A stretch of DNA of 64,000 bases from Microbacterium arborescens (GTDB lineage Bacteria; Actinomycetota; Actinomycetes; Actinomycetales; Microbacteriaceae). Under the pieces are notes generated by a model. The model searched no databases. It had not been told where the DNA came from and saw only the letters and a list, made by a program, of their open reading frames with translations. Each line of letters begins with the position of its first letter. Within the stretch, counting starts at the first letter, position 1. The translations under genes and the position numbers were made by a program. Location of the stretch: assembly GCF_030369635.1 (NCBI RefSeq), contig NZ_CP128474.1, forward strand, positions 434,001-498,000, written 5' to 3'. Shown in pieces: positions 43,336 to 52,861 of this stretch.

Positions 43336-44378
43336 CCACGCCCAGCACCCGCCCGCGCTCGATCCGCCAGTCCGACGTGGCCCGACTCGCCGGGGTGTCG
43401 CAGTCGGCGGTGTCACGCGTGATCAGCGGCGATGCCGCGCGTATCCCCGACGAGACGCGGCAGCGCATCCACGAGGCGATCGCCCAGCTCGGCTACGTCC
43501 CAAACCCCGTCGCCCGCAACCTCCGGGGCTCCCGCACGCAGTTGCTGGGGGTCCACACGTTCGAGCCGCTCTTCCCCAACGCCCGCGAGGGCTTCTACGT
43601 CGAGTTCCTGCTCGGCATCGAGCAGCGCGCCGAAGAGACGGGGCACGATCTCGTGCTGTTCAGCTCCACCGGTGACGGCGCCGGCGGGCGGCGGATCTAC
43701 CGCGACGAGACGAACCGGCTGCGCATCGCCGACGGCAGCGTGCTGCTGGGCGTCTCGCCCGACCGCGACGAGCTCGCCAAGCTCTGGCGCGAGGGGTACC
43801 CCTTCATCCACATCGGTCGCCGCGACGTCCCCGGCGCCGACATCCCGTGCATCATCCCCGACTACCGTGCGGCGGCCTCCGGGATCGTCGAACGCCTGCA
43901 CGCCCTCGGCCATCGCACCCTCGCGTACCTGCGCGACTCGATGGACGTCGAACCGTACGAGGACCGCCGCGCCGGCTATGCCGAGGCGGTGACGCGTCTC
44001 GGCATCGCGGACGCGTCGCCCGGGTACCGCGAAGGCCGGGCGGGGGTGCCCGACGAGGTCGTCGCCGCGCTCGTGGACGGACGCTGCACCGCCGCCGTCG
44101 CCGAGAGCGAGCGGGTGGCGGGCGAGCTGCGCAACCGGCTGATCGAGCGCGGGGTCGACATCCCGGGCGAGGTCTCGGTCGCCGTCCTCGAAGACACGAG
44201 CGCCGGGGACGTGCGGTGGGACGACCTCCGCATCCCGCGCCAGGAGATCGGCCGCATCGCCGTCGACCGCCTGATCGAGATGGTGGACGACCCGGATGCC
44301 GCCCGCGAGAGCACGTTCGTCGCGTGCGAGGTGGTCGCCGGCGGCACCGTCGCACAGGTCAGAAAGGACCGAGGATGA
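43332..44378 (+). CDS. LacI-family regulator of the oligosaccharide/GH5 operon
   Basis: A 348-residue LacI/GalR repressor inside the operon it probably controls. The helix-turn-helix is at about residues 12-33 (RQSDVARLAGVSQSAVSRVI) with hinge sequence PNPVARNLRGSRTQ. The GTG start overlaps the DppF-like stop by 4 nt and has GAGGAGG upstream. The effector domain shows FYVEFLLGIEQRAEETGHD. Its likely operators are the TCATACGTATGA sites at 37471-37524. Being in the operon, it would be coinduced, giving a self-limiting response. Confidence 0.9.
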
Positions 44379-45997
44379 CCGAGCCGATCGACCTGCTGAT
44401 CATCGGAGGCGGCGTCGGCGGCGTAGCCGCGGCCATCACCGCGACCCGCCTGGGCCTGCGTGTCGTGCTGACAGAGGAGTCGGGCAGGCTCGGCGGGCAG
44501 CTGACCTCGCAGGCGGTGCCGCCCGACGAGCACGCCTGGATCGAGCAGCCGACGACATCGCCGAGCTACGCCGAGTTCCGCCGCCGAGTCCGCGACTACT
44601 ACCGCCGCAACTACCCGGTCACGGCGGAAGCCGCCGCCGAGCCGATCCTCAACCCGGGGCGCGGCATCGTCAGCCGGCTCTGCCACGAGCCGCGCGTCGC
44701 CGACGCGGTCATCGACGAGATGCTCGCCCCGTGGCTCGCGACCGGCCGGCTGCGGATCCTCCGCGACCACGAGCCCGTCGCCGTCGACGTCGTGCGCGAC
44801 CGGGTCGAGGGCGTGGTCGTCCGCAGCCGGACGGGGGAGGAGACGGTGCTCGAAGCGCCGATCGTGGTGGATGCCACGGAACTCGGCGACCTGCTCGAGC
44901 TCGCACGCGTCGAGCACGTCATCGGGGCCGAGGGCGTCGACGACACCGGCGAGCTGCACGCTCCGGCCGTCGCCGATCCGATGGACCAGCAGGCGGTCTC
45001 ATGGTGCTTCGCGCTCGAGCACCGCGAGGGCGAGGATCACGTCGGCGACCGTCCCGCACGCTACGAGCACTGGCGCACGCACGTCGACTCGTTCTGGCCC
45101 GGCCCGCAGCTGTCGTGGACCGACATCGAGCCGATCGGGCTGCACGAGCGCACCCGGCCGCTCTTCCAGAAGGTCGACACCCCCGACGTGCCGTTCGACC
45201 TGTGGCGGTACCGGCGCGTCCTCGCCGCCGACAACTTCACCGGTGGCATCTCCGACGTGACGCTCGTCAACTGGCCGCAGATCGACTACTGGGAGGCACC
45301 GCTCCTCGGCGTCGACGCCGCCGCGGCCGACCGGGCACGCGCAGCCAGTCGCGAGCTGTCGGAGTCGTTCCTGTACTGGATGCAGACCGAAGCGCCGCGG
45401 CACGACGGCGGCACGGGCTACCCGGGGCTCCGCCTGCGCGGAGACGTCACCGGCACCGCCGACGGGTACGCCGACCGCGTCTACATCCGCGAGGCGCGAC
45501 GCGCGGTGACCGAGTTCCGCGTGCTCGAGCAGCACGTCGGCGTACAGGCCCGTGGCGCGGGGGCGGGCAGCGCCGTGTTCGACGACAGCGTCGGGCTCGG
45601 GCATTACCGCATCGACCTGCATCCCTCGACGGCCGGGCGCACCTACGTCGACATCGAGTCGTACCCGTTCCAGATCCCGCTGGGGGCACTGCTGCCGGTG
45701 CGCGTCGACAACCTGCTGCCGGCCGCGAAGAACATCGGCTCGACCCACATCACCAACGGCTGCTACCGCCTGCATCCGGTCGAATGGAGCATCGGCGAGG
45801 CCGTCGCCGCGCTTGCTGCCGTCGCGCTCGCCGAACGGGTTCCCCCGCGCGCGGTCCGGGCCCAGCCGCGGCTGCTCGACGACCTGCGCCGGGTGCTGAC
45901 GGACCGTCTCGGGATCACGCTGCGCTGGCCGGAAGAGGTGCGCACGCACCACTGGAAGCCGCGGGAACGAGCCCGCGAAATCGTCCCGTCGCGCTGA
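44375..45997 (+). CDS. FAD-dependent oxidoreductase
   Basis: A 540-residue flavoprotein of the FAD-dependent oxidoreductase group (PF12831-like). The dinucleotide-binding motif IIGGGVGGVAAA is at residues 9-20, and a second FAD contact is VVDATELGDLLELA at about 164-177. The C-terminal AAKNIGSTHITNGCYRLHPVEWSIGEAVA (about 451-479) is the closing FAD motif. Relatives often sit in glycan-use loci with unknown sugar or polyol substrate. There is no signal peptide, so it acts in the cytoplasm on an imported compound. It overlaps the LacI stop. Confidence 0.85.
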   Translation: MTEPIDLLIIGGGVGGVAAAITATRLGLRVVLTEESGRLGGQLTSQAVPPDEHAWIEQPTTSPSYAEFRRRVRDYYRRNYPVTAEAAAEPILNPGRGIVSRLCHEPRVADAVIDEMLAPWLATGRLRILRDHEPVAVDVVRDRVEGVVVRSRTGEETVLEAPIVVDATELGDLLELARVEHVIGAEGVDDTGELHAPAVADPMDQQAVSWCFALEHREGEDHVGDRPARYEHWRTHVDSFWPGPQLSWTDIEPIGLHERTRPLFQKVDTPDVPFDLWRYRRVLAADNFTGGISDVTLVNWPQIDYWEAPLLGVDAAAADRARAASRELSESFLYWMQTEAPRHDGGTGYPGLRLRGDVTGTADGYADRVYIREARRAVTEFRVLEQHVGVQARGAGAGSAVFDDSVGLGHYRIDLHPSTAGRTYVDIESYPFQIPLGALLPVRVDNLLPAAKNIGSTHITNGCYRLHPVEWSIGEAVAALAAVALAERVPPRAVRAQPRLLDDLRRVLTDRLGITLRWPEEVRTHHWKPRERAREIVPSR

Positions 45998-46055
45998 CGC
46001 GTCGGGACCGTGCGTCGGCGACGAGGCCGGCGCACGTGTCAGGAAGGACGGATCC

Positions 46056-47549
46056 ATGCCCCCTCTCTCCCACCCGCCCCACTCCGCCTCAGGCCGGCGC
46101 GGCCGGCTGCGGCGACGCCTCGGCGCCGTCGTCTCGGCGGTCGCCCTCATCGCCGGCCTCGCGTGGGTCGCGCCCACCGCAGCCGTCGCCGACGGCTCTC
46201 TCCCCGCCCTGTCGACGCAGGGGAACCGCGTCGTCGACGCCACCGGAGCCGACGTCGCCCTGCGCGGGGTGTCGGTGCTCGCCCCCGAGCAGAACGACCT
46301 CTGCGACTACTGCGACTCGCGGCCGACCTCCGAGATGATCGATCTCGCGGCGGCCTGGGGATCGAAGGTCGTGCGCCTGCCCGTCACCGAGATCTCCGCG
46401 ACCACCGACCTCGCCGCCTACGACGCCGAGTACATCGCGCCGTACGTCCAGCAGGCCGTCGATCTCGGCATCTACCTCATCATCGACCTGCACCTCGTCC
46501 GCGACTACGGCGACGGGGCGGGCGCCGTGCCGCGCTCGACGGTCGAGCGCTTCTGGGACTACATCGCGCCGCAGTACGGCGACGTGACCAACGTCGTGTT
46601 CGAGGTCTTCAACGAGCCCATCAACCCCGCGAGCTGGTCGACGTGGAAGGCCTACATCCAGCCGGTCGTCGACGGCATCCGGGAGACCGCGCCCGACACT
46701 CTCCTGCTGATGGGCTCGCCGCAGTGGAGCACGTTCGTCAACGGTGCCGTGAGCGACCCCATCGCGGGCGGCAACATCGCGTACGTCTTCCACATCTACC
46801 CCAACCAGGGGGCGCCGACGACGGTGCTGCTCGACAGCAAGTTCGGCAACGCCGCGCAGCAGATCCCCGTCGTCGTCACGGAGTTCGGGTGGAACCCGCC
46901 GGGGGAGTTCTCCGACAGCATCACCGCGGGCACGACTACCAACTGGGGCGTGCCGTTCCGCACGTACCTCGACGCCCGTCCGTGGATCGGGTGGCAGGCG
47001 TGGATCCTCGACAATTTCTGGAAGCCGCAGATGTTCGACTACGACTGGAACATCCTCGGTGGCGAGCACCAGGGGCAGTTCGTGAAGGACTGGCTCGGCG
47101 GCCTGCCCAACGTCTCTCCGTGCGCCTCGCACGACGGTCTCGGGGCCACGGTCACGGTGTCGTCGACGTACTCGGCCGCCTACCCGGGCTCGCGCCTCGT
47201 CGACGGCGACTGCACCGATGCGGGCCGGTGGCTCTCGGCCGTCGGAGACGCGACGCCGACGGCGACGATCGAGCTGGCCGCGCCGCAGCGGGTCAGTTCG
47301 CTCGGGGTCTACAGCGGGTTCGGCGGCGGGGCCGGAACCGGCGTCGTGCTCGTCGACTTCACGGTCGAGGTGCGCACCTCGGCGGGATGGCAGCAGGTCG
47401 CCGCCGTCACCGGCAACACGCAGGCCGCGCGCGAGGTCGCGATCGGGGTCGACGGGGTCGAGGCGGTACGCCTCGTGGTCACCAACCCCTCCGCCTCGAC
47501 CACCGAGGCCAAGATCGCCCGCGTCTACGAGCTCGCCGTGCGCGGCTGA
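46056..47549 (+). CDS. secreted GH5-type glycosidase with discoidin-like domain
   Basis: A 497-residue secreted glycoside hydrolase. A signal peptide with a long arginine-rich n-region (about 1-46) precedes the mature start near ADGSLPAL. The GH5 (cellulase/mannanase) clan-A features are RGVSVLAPE, the acid/base Glu187 in FEVFNEPI, and the nucleophile Glu276 in VVTEFGW. Residues about 365-497 form a beta-sandwich of the F5/8 (discoidin) carbohydrate-binding type. It would cut a beta-glucan or mannan outside the cell, providing fragments for the ABC importer encoded upstream. Exact subfamily is not determined. AGGAAGGA precedes the ATG. Confidence 0.87.
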   Translation: MPPLSHPPHSASGRRGRLRRRLGAVVSAVALIAGLAWVAPTAAVADGSLPALSTQGNRVVDATGADVALRGVSVLAPEQNDLCDYCDSRPTSEMIDLAAAWGSKVVRLPVTEISATTDLAAYDAEYIAPYVQQAVDLGIYLIIDLHLVRDYGDGAGAVPRSTVERFWDYIAPQYGDVTNVVFEVFNEPINPASWSTWKAYIQPVVDGIRETAPDTLLLMGSPQWSTFVNGAVSDPIAGGNIAYVFHIYPNQGAPTTVLLDSKFGNAAQQIPVVVTEFGWNPPGEFSDSITAGTTTNWGVPFRTYLDARPWIGWQAWILDNFWKPQMFDYDWNILGGEHQGQFVKDWLGGLPNVSPCASHDGLGATVTVSSTYSAAYPGSRLVDGDCTDAGRWLSAVGDATPTATIELAAPQRVSSLGVYSGFGGGAGTGVVLVDFTVEVRTSAGWQQVAAVTGNTQAAREVAIGVDGVEAVRLVVTNPSASTTEAKIARVYELAVRG

Positions 47550-47559
47550 CGCCCCACCG

Positions 47560-47646
47560 CGATACAGCTGCAGGACCGGTGGTGCTGGTGTCTGCTCCCG
47601 CCGCAGGCGGGACGACACCGGCACCACCGGTCCGACGGATGTATCG
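47560..47646. repeat. 87-bp inverted-repeat element, copy 2
   Basis: Tips are CGATACA and TGTATCG. ACCGGTGGTGCTGGTGT pairs with ACACCGGCACCACCGGT with one mismatch, and the central CCCGCC-GCA-GGCGGG forms its own hairpin. It starts 10 nt after the GH5 stop codon. Confidence 0.85.
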
Positions 47647-47720
47647 CCGTCGTCGCCGCGCCGGATGTCAACACGGCGGGCGAAACGGGGGCGGAAATAC
47701 TGACGCAACACGGCCCGGAT

Positions 47721-47726
47721 TAGGCT
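47721..47726 (+). promoter_or_regulatory. -10 TAGGCT, leaderless start of the ATP-grasp gene
   Basis: TAGGCT ends 7 nt before the ATG at 47734, without a ribosome binding site. Confidence 0.55.
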
Positions 47727-47733
47727 CGCATCC

Positions 47734-49398
47734 ATGGGTGACCTCTTCGACGGATACGGCTCGACGCTGACGCCGCGCAAGACCGTGTCGGGGGTGCCGC
47801 CGTACGACGAGATGTTCGAGGTCTCGGGCACCATGCCGGCTCCCGGGAGCTCGCGCGCCGCGTACCGCGAGCTGTACCAGGCGCTCGCGCAGATGACGCA
47901 GGAAGAGCTTCGCGGACGCACCGAGTCGCTCGCGAGCTCGTACCTCGCGCAGGGCGTCACCTTCGACTTCGCGGGCGAGGAGCGCCCGTTCCCGTTGGAT
48001 GCCGTGCCCCGGGTGATCGACTACGACGAATGGTCGCATGTCGAGTCGGGCGTGAAGCAGCGCGTGCGCGCGCTGGAGGCGTTCCTCGACGACGCGTACG
48101 GGCACCAGTTCTGCGTCCGCGACGGCGTGCTGCCCGCGAAGCTCATCGCCTCGTCGCAGTACTACTACCGCCAGGCCGCCGGCATCCGCTCCGCCAACGG
48201 CGTGCGCATCCAGGTCTCGGGCATCGACCTCATCCGCGACGAGCACGGCGAGATGCGCGTGCTCGAAGACAACGTGCGTGTGCCCTCGGGTGTCAGCTAC
48301 GTCATCTCGAACCGCCGGGTGATGGCGCAGACCCTGCCCGAGCTGTTCGTCTCGATGCGCGTGCGGCCCGTGGGCGACTATCCGAACAAGCTCCTGCAGG
48401 CGCTGCGCGCCTCGGCCCCGCCCGGAGTCGACGACCCCAACGTCGTCGTGCTGACCCCCGGCGTCTACAACTCCGCGTACTTCGAGCACACGCTCCTCGC
48501 GCGCCTCATGGGCGTCGAGCTGGTCGAGGGCCGCGACTTGGTCTGCTCGGGCGGCAAGGTGTTCATGCGCACCACGCGAGGTCCGCAGCGCGTCGACGTG
48601 ATCTACCGCCGCGTCGACGACGACTTCCTCGATCCGCTGCAGTTCCGCGCCGACTCGATGCTGGGCGCTCCGGGGCTCATGCTCGCGGCGCGCCTGGGCA
48701 ACGTCACGATCGCGAACGCCGTGGGCAACGGCGTCGCCGACGACAAGCTGCTCTACACCTATGTGCCCGACCTCATCCGCTACTACCTCGCGGAGGAGCC
48801 GATCCTCAAGAACGTCGACACGTGGCGGCTCGAGGATCCGGGCGCGCTCGAAGAGGTGCTCGATCGCCTCGACGAGCTCGTCGTGAAGCCCGTCGACGGC
48901 TCGGGCGGCAAGGGGCTCGTCGTCGGGCCCGACGCCTCTGCGGCCGAGCTCGACAAGCTCCGCAAGAAGCTCCTCGCCGATCCGCGCGGCTGGATCGCCC
49001 AGCCGGTCGTCATGCTCTCGACGATCCCCACGCTCGTCGAGGACGGCATGCGCCCCCGTCACGCCGACCTGCGACCCTTCGCCGTCAACAACGGCGAGGA
49101 GGTGTGGGTGCTGCCGGGCGGGCTGACCCGCGTCGCGCTGCCGGAGGGCCAGCTCGTCGTCAACTCCAGCCAGGGCGGCGGCTCGAAGGACACGTGGGTC
49201 GTCGGTGGCGACGCGCCCCGCACGGCCGAGTACAGCCAGGGGAACCTCGCCGGGCTCGTCGCCGATCAGGCCTCGACCCAGGCGATCCCGATCATCTACG
49301 ACGAGCAGGACGAGCCCGCCCACTCGCCGCAGGACCACCCCGGCGGCCTGAGCGAGCAGCAGGAACAGCAGCAGCAGACCGGGGGATCGACGTGCTGA
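47734..49398 (+). CDS. circularly permuted ATP-grasp protein (DUF404/DUF407)
   Basis: A 554-residue circularly permuted ATP-grasp enzyme. Conserved parts include VIDYDEWSHVESGVKQR (about 90-106), LEDNVRVPSGVSYV (about 176-189), and the nucleotide-binding glycine segment GSGGKGLVVGPDAS (about 389-402). The family is predicted to form amide bonds, possibly attaching amino acids or short peptides to proteins or small molecules. The C-terminal 30 residues are a glutamine-rich, probably flexible tail. The start is leaderless. It overlaps the next gene by 7 nt and heads the conserved ATP-grasp / alpha-E / transglutaminase trio. Confidence 0.92.
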   Translation: MGDLFDGYGSTLTPRKTVSGVPPYDEMFEVSGTMPAPGSSRAAYRELYQALAQMTQEELRGRTESLASSYLAQGVTFDFAGEERPFPLDAVPRVIDYDEWSHVESGVKQRVRALEAFLDDAYGHQFCVRDGVLPAKLIASSQYYYRQAAGIRSANGVRIQVSGIDLIRDEHGEMRVLEDNVRVPSGVSYVISNRRVMAQTLPELFVSMRVRPVGDYPNKLLQALRASAPPGVDDPNVVVLTPGVYNSAYFEHTLLARLMGVELVEGRDLVCSGGKVFMRTTRGPQRVDVIYRRVDDDFLDPLQFRADSMLGAPGLMLAARLGNVTIANAVGNGVADDKLLYTYVPDLIRYYLAEEPILKNVDTWRLEDPGALEEVLDRLDELVVKPVDGSGGKGLVVGPDASAAELDKLRKKLLADPRGWIAQPVVMLSTIPTLVEDGMRPRHADLRPFAVNNGEEVWVLPGGLTRVALPEGQLVVNSSQGGGSKDTWVVGGDAPRTAEYSQGNLAGLVADQASTQAIPIIYDEQDEPAHSPQDHPGGLSEQQEQQQQTGGSTC

Positions 49399-50324
49399 GC
49401 CGCATCGCCGAGAGCCTGTTCTGGATCGGACGCTACATCGAGCGGAGCGACGGCACCGCCCGCATCCTCGACGTGCACCTGCAGCTGCTGCTGGAAGACC
49501 CGTGGATCGACGAGGACACCGCCTGCCGGTCGCTCCTGTCGGTCATGGGCTCGTTCCCGCCCGAGGGGCTCGACACCGTGACCCGCCAGGACGTGCTGAC
49601 CCGGCTCGCCGTCGACCGCACCAATTCGTCGAGCATCGCGTACTCGCTGCAATCCGCGCGAGAGAACGCCCGCCGCGCGCGCGAGATCGTCTCGACCGAG
49701 CTGTGGGAGACCCTCAACACCACCTATTCGCGGATGCCGCGGCGCCTGAACGCCGAGAAGGTGCACGAGTTCTTCCACTGGGTGCGTGAGCGCGCGGCGC
49801 TCGCCGTGGGCGTCACCGACTCGTCGACGAGCCGCGACGAGGCCTGGCAGTTCTTCACACTGGGGCGCTCGATCGAGCGCACCGATATGACGGCTCGGCT
49901 GCTCGCGACCCGGTCGCTGACCGAGGAGTCCGGGCCGTCGTGGACGACGATCCTCCGCTCCTGCGGCGCGTACGAGGCATACCTGCGCACCTACCGCGGC
50001 ATGCCGAGCGCGCGCAACGCGGCGGAGTTCCTGCTGCTCGATCGTCTCTTCCCGCGCTCGATCATCCACTCGATCCAGCGGGCGGAGGAGTGCATGAGCG
50101 CGATCGATCCCGTCGCCGACCGCGTGGGGCACTCCAACGCCGTGCTGCGCGCGCTCGGCCGCATCCGCAACGATCTCGAGTACCGGCCGTTGGGCGAGAT
50201 CCTCTCGGAGCTGCCCGAGCACATGGACAACGTGCAGAAGGTGACCCGTGAGGCCTCCGAGGCGATCCGCAGTCGCTTCTTCCCCACCGCCGCGGAGCCG
50301 AACTGGATCGGAGAGACCTCGTGA
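49392..50324 (+). CDS. alpha-E domain protein (DUF403)
   Basis: A 310-residue all-helical protein of the alpha-E family (COG2307). It opens with the typical LSRIAESLFWIGRYIERSDGTARILD and ends with the conserved RIRNDLEYRPLGEIL segment. The fold is a helical bundle of unknown activity, always encoded beside the circularly permuted ATP-grasp gene, and probably binds its substrate or product. The GTG at 49392 overlaps the previous gene by 7 nt; its own stop overlaps the next GTG by 4 nt. Confidence 0.92.
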   Translation: MLSRIAESLFWIGRYIERSDGTARILDVHLQLLLEDPWIDEDTACRSLLSVMGSFPPEGLDTVTRQDVLTRLAVDRTNSSSIAYSLQSARENARRAREIVSTELWETLNTTYSRMPRRLNAEKVHEFFHWVRERAALAVGVTDSSTSRDEAWQFFTLGRSIERTDMTARLLATRSLTEESGPSWTTILRSCGAYEAYLRTYRGMPSARNAAEFLLLDRLFPRSIIHSIQRAEECMSAIDPVADRVGHSNAVLRALGRIRNDLEYRPLGEILSELPEHMDNVQKVTREASEAIRSRFFPTAAEPNWIGETS

Positions 50325-51166
50325 AGCGTCTGCGCATCGAGCACACGACCGGGTTCACCTACCCCGGCGACGTCGCCGCCTCCTACAACGAGGCGCGGAT
50401 GCTGCCGAGCTCGACCGATAGTCAGTTCGTGCTGAGCTCGCAGCTCGACATCGATCCCACGACCGCCGTCAACCACTACGTCGACTACTTCGGCACCCGC
50501 GTCGCCGCGTTCGACGTGCTCGCCGCGCACCGTTCACTCGCGATCACGGCCCGCTCGCTCGTCGAGGTGCGGCCTCGCCCGATCGAGCACCGGCAGATCT
50601 CGTGGGAGGACCTCGCCGACGAGACCGCGCGCTCGATCCACACCGTCGAGCAGCTCGGGCAGACGGCCCGCACGGCGCCGCATCCGGAGGTCGTCAAGCT
50701 CGCCCGCGAGATCGCGGCGTCGCACGACGAGCCCGGCCCGGCCGCGCACGCGATCGCGATCGGGATCGGGGATGCCGTCGAGTACATGCCCGGCGTCACG
50801 GGGGTGCACTCCACCGCCGCGGAGTCGTGGCCCGAGCGCAAGGGCGTCTGCCAGGACATCGCGCACATCACCCTCGGCGCACTGCGCAGCGTCGGCATCC
50901 CGGCGCGTTACGTCTCGGGCTACCTGCATCCCGACCCCGACGCCCAGGTCGGCGTCGCGGTGACGGGCGAGTCGCACGCCTGGATCGAGTGGTTCGCGGG
51001 CGACTGGCAGGGCTTCGACCCGACCAACAACGTCGAGATCAGCGACCGGCACGTGCTCGTCGGGCGGGGCCGCGACTACAACGACGTCCCGCCGCTGCGC
51101 GGGGTGTTCGCGGGCCCGTACAAGAGTGCGCTGCACGTGACGGTGACGATCACCCGCGAGGCTTGA
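50321..51166 (+). CDS. transglutaminase-like cysteine peptidase
   Basis: A 281-residue protein with an N-terminal beta-rich domain (KRLRIEHTTGFTYPGDV) and a transglutaminase core. The catalytic triad is Cys177 in RKGVCQDIAH, His219 in GESHAWIEWF and Asp233 in GFDPTNN. In bacteria this family mostly acts as a peptidase and is the third member of the trio, perhaps removing or trimming a tag laid by the ATP-grasp partner. Its last 17 bp overlap the end of the convergent exporter gene. Confidence 0.93.
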   Translation: MKRLRIEHTTGFTYPGDVAASYNEARMLPSSTDSQFVLSSQLDIDPTTAVNHYVDYFGTRVAAFDVLAAHRSLAITARSLVEVRPRPIEHRQISWEDLADETARSIHTVEQLGQTARTAPHPEVVKLAREIAASHDEPGPAAHAIAIGIGDAVEYMPGVTGVHSTAAESWPERKGVCQDIAHITLGALRSVGIPARYVSGYLHPDPDAQVGVAVTGESHAWIEWFAGDWQGFDPTNNVEISDRHVLVGRGRDYNDVPPLRGVFAGPYKSALHVTVTITREA

Positions 51167-52760
51167 CCTCCGCGGCATCCGTTTCGACCTGCTCGCGGCG
51201 CGCGCCACGGCCGAGGGAGGTCGTGGCCACGAGGCCCAGCACGAGGAACCCCGCCGCGGCGAAGCTCGCGGCGCGGGTGCCGTCCGAGAGGGCGGCCTTC
51301 GCGTCGGTGGCGATGTCGGCGGTCTGCGGCGAGGCCGCCAGGCCCGCGATCGCGCCGCCCGCGCTGTCGACGACGGCGCTGACCACGTGGTCGCGCTGCT
51401 CGGCGGGGATGCCGCGGTCGTCGAGCTTCGCGGTGAGGGCGCCCGATGTGGTCGAGAACAGGATGGTTCCGAGGATCGCGATGCCGAGCGCGGCGCCGAG
51501 CTGGCGAGCGGTCGACTGCGTGCCGGATGCCTGCCCGCCCGCGGCGACGGGGACGTCGGCGAGCACGACGCCGGTCAGCTGCGCGGTGGCGAGGCCGACG
51601 CCGATGCCGTAGACGAACAGCGCCGGGATGAGCGGGCCCCAGGTGGCGTCGGGGGCGACGACGAGGGCGACGCCGCCGACGCCGATGATCTCGGCGGCCA
51701 GGCCGGCGCGGACGATCCACACGGGTGCGACCTTGCCCGACAGGGCGCCGGCGAGCCCGCTCGCGACGAACGAGCCCGCGGCGAGGGCGAGCAGCACGAG
51801 GCCCGTCTGAACGGCTTCGAACCCGAGCGCGAACTGGAGCCACAGGGGGAGGGCCAGGATGATGCCGAACTCGCCGAGCGCGACGACGAGGGCGGCGAGG
51901 TTGCCGTTGCGGAACGACGGGATGCCGAAGAGCCCGAACGCGAGCAGCGTGGGCTTCCCGGCGCGGCGGCGCCGCACGCCCCAGACGACGAAGGCGGCGA
52001 TCGTGACGGCCGAGATGACGAACGCGACCGGCACGGGGGACAGATCCCACGGCCACGACGCGCCGAACAGCTCGGGGCGCTGGTCGACGGTCCACCAGCC
52101 GTAGCTTCGTCCCTCGATGAGGCCGAAGACGAGCGTGCCCATCGCGATGACCGACAGGATCGCCCCGACGACGTCGATCCCCGCGGCGCCGCCGCGCGAT
52201 TCCTCGACCGTCAGCAGGACGCCCACGACGATGAGGATGCCGAGCGGGATGTTGATGCCGAAGGCCCAGTGCCACGAGAACGTCGTCGTCAGCCAGCCGC
52301 CGAGCAGCGGCCCGACGGCGGCCATGCCGCCGATCGTCGAACCCCAGACGGCGAAGGCGATGCCGCGTTCGCGGCCGCGGAACGTCGCGTTCAGGAGCGA
52401 CAGCGTGGTCGGAAGGATCATCGCTCCGCCGACGCCTTGCACGAAGCGGGCGAGGATGAGCAGGTCGCCGGTCGAAGCGAGGGCCGCGCCGACCGAGGCC
52501 AGCGCGAAGACGACGACGCCTGTCAGCAGCATCCGGCGGCGGCCGACCCGATCGGCGATGCTGCCGAAGACGAGCAGCAGCGAGGCGAAGACGAGGGTGT
52601 ACGCCTCTTGCACCCACTGCACCTGGGTCGAGGTGATGCCGAGGTCGTCGACGATCGAGGGGACGGCGACGTTCACGATCGTGGAGTCCACGATGATGAG
52701 CGCCACCGCGATGCTGATGAAGACGAGACCCGCCCACCGGCGGCGTGCCGAAGCTACCAT
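51150..52760 (-). CDS. MFS drug exporter, DHA2 (EmrB/QacA) family
   Basis: A 536-residue proton-driven exporter with 14 predicted transmembrane helices. The first helix holds the DHA2 motif IIVDSTIVNVAVPSI, motif A is GSIADRVGRRRMLLTG (after helix 2), and helix 5 motif GPLLGGWLTTTFSWHWAFGINIPLG follows. Such pumps extrude toxic lipophilic compounds and antibiotics. The start at 52760 is leaderless (TATTCT 7 nt upstream) and lies beside a TAGCTAGCTA palindrome. No regulator is adjacent. The end overlaps the convergent transglutaminase-like gene. Confidence 0.93.
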   Translation of the reverse strand: MVASARRRWAGLVFISIAVALIIVDSTIVNVAVPSIVDDLGITSTQVQWVQEAYTLVFASLLLVFGSIADRVGRRRMLLTGVVVFALASVGAALASTGDLLILARFVQGVGGAMILPTTLSLLNATFRGRERGIAFAVWGSTIGGMAAVGPLLGGWLTTTFSWHWAFGINIPLGILIVVGVLLTVEESRGGAAGIDVVGAILSVIAMGTLVFGLIEGRSYGWWTVDQRPELFGASWPWDLSPVPVAFVISAVTIAAFVVWGVRRRRAGKPTLLAFGLFGIPSFRNGNLAALVVALGEFGIILALPLWLQFALGFEAVQTGLVLLALAAGSFVASGLAGALSGKVAPVWIVRAGLAAEIIGVGGVALVVAPDATWGPLIPALFVYGIGVGLATAQLTGVVLADVPVAAGGQASGTQSTARQLGAALGIAILGTILFSTTSGALTAKLDDRGIPAEQRDHVVSAVVDSAGGAIAGLAASPQTADIATDAKAALSDGTRAASFAAAGFLVLGLVATTSLGRGARREQVETDAAEVKPRG

Positions 52761-52762
52761 GA

Positions 52763-52782
52763 TTGCTAGAATAGCTAGCTAA
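52763..52782. promoter_or_regulatory. operator palindrome over the DHA2 exporter promoter
   Basis: TTGCTAG-AATAG-CTAGCTAA is an interrupted inverted repeat and contains the perfect 10-bp palindrome TAGCTAGCTA (52772-52781). It covers the exporter -10 hexamer TATTCT (52768-52773, minus strand). MarR- and TetR-type repressors use sites of this kind. Confidence 0.6.
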
Positions 52783-52816
52783 ATTGTGGATGCAAGATGT
52801 GGTTCGCGCGGCGCGA

Positions 52817-52849
52817 AAGCGGCCGGGCCCCGTCGGGAACCGGCCGCTT
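52817..52849 (-). terminator. terminator hairpin of the small acidic gene
   Basis: AAGCGGCCGG and CCGGCCGCTT pair perfectly over 10 bp with a 13-nt loop, 12 nt beyond the stop codon of the 52862-53083 gene. Confidence 0.75.
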
Positions 52850-52861
52850 CATGGATGCGGA

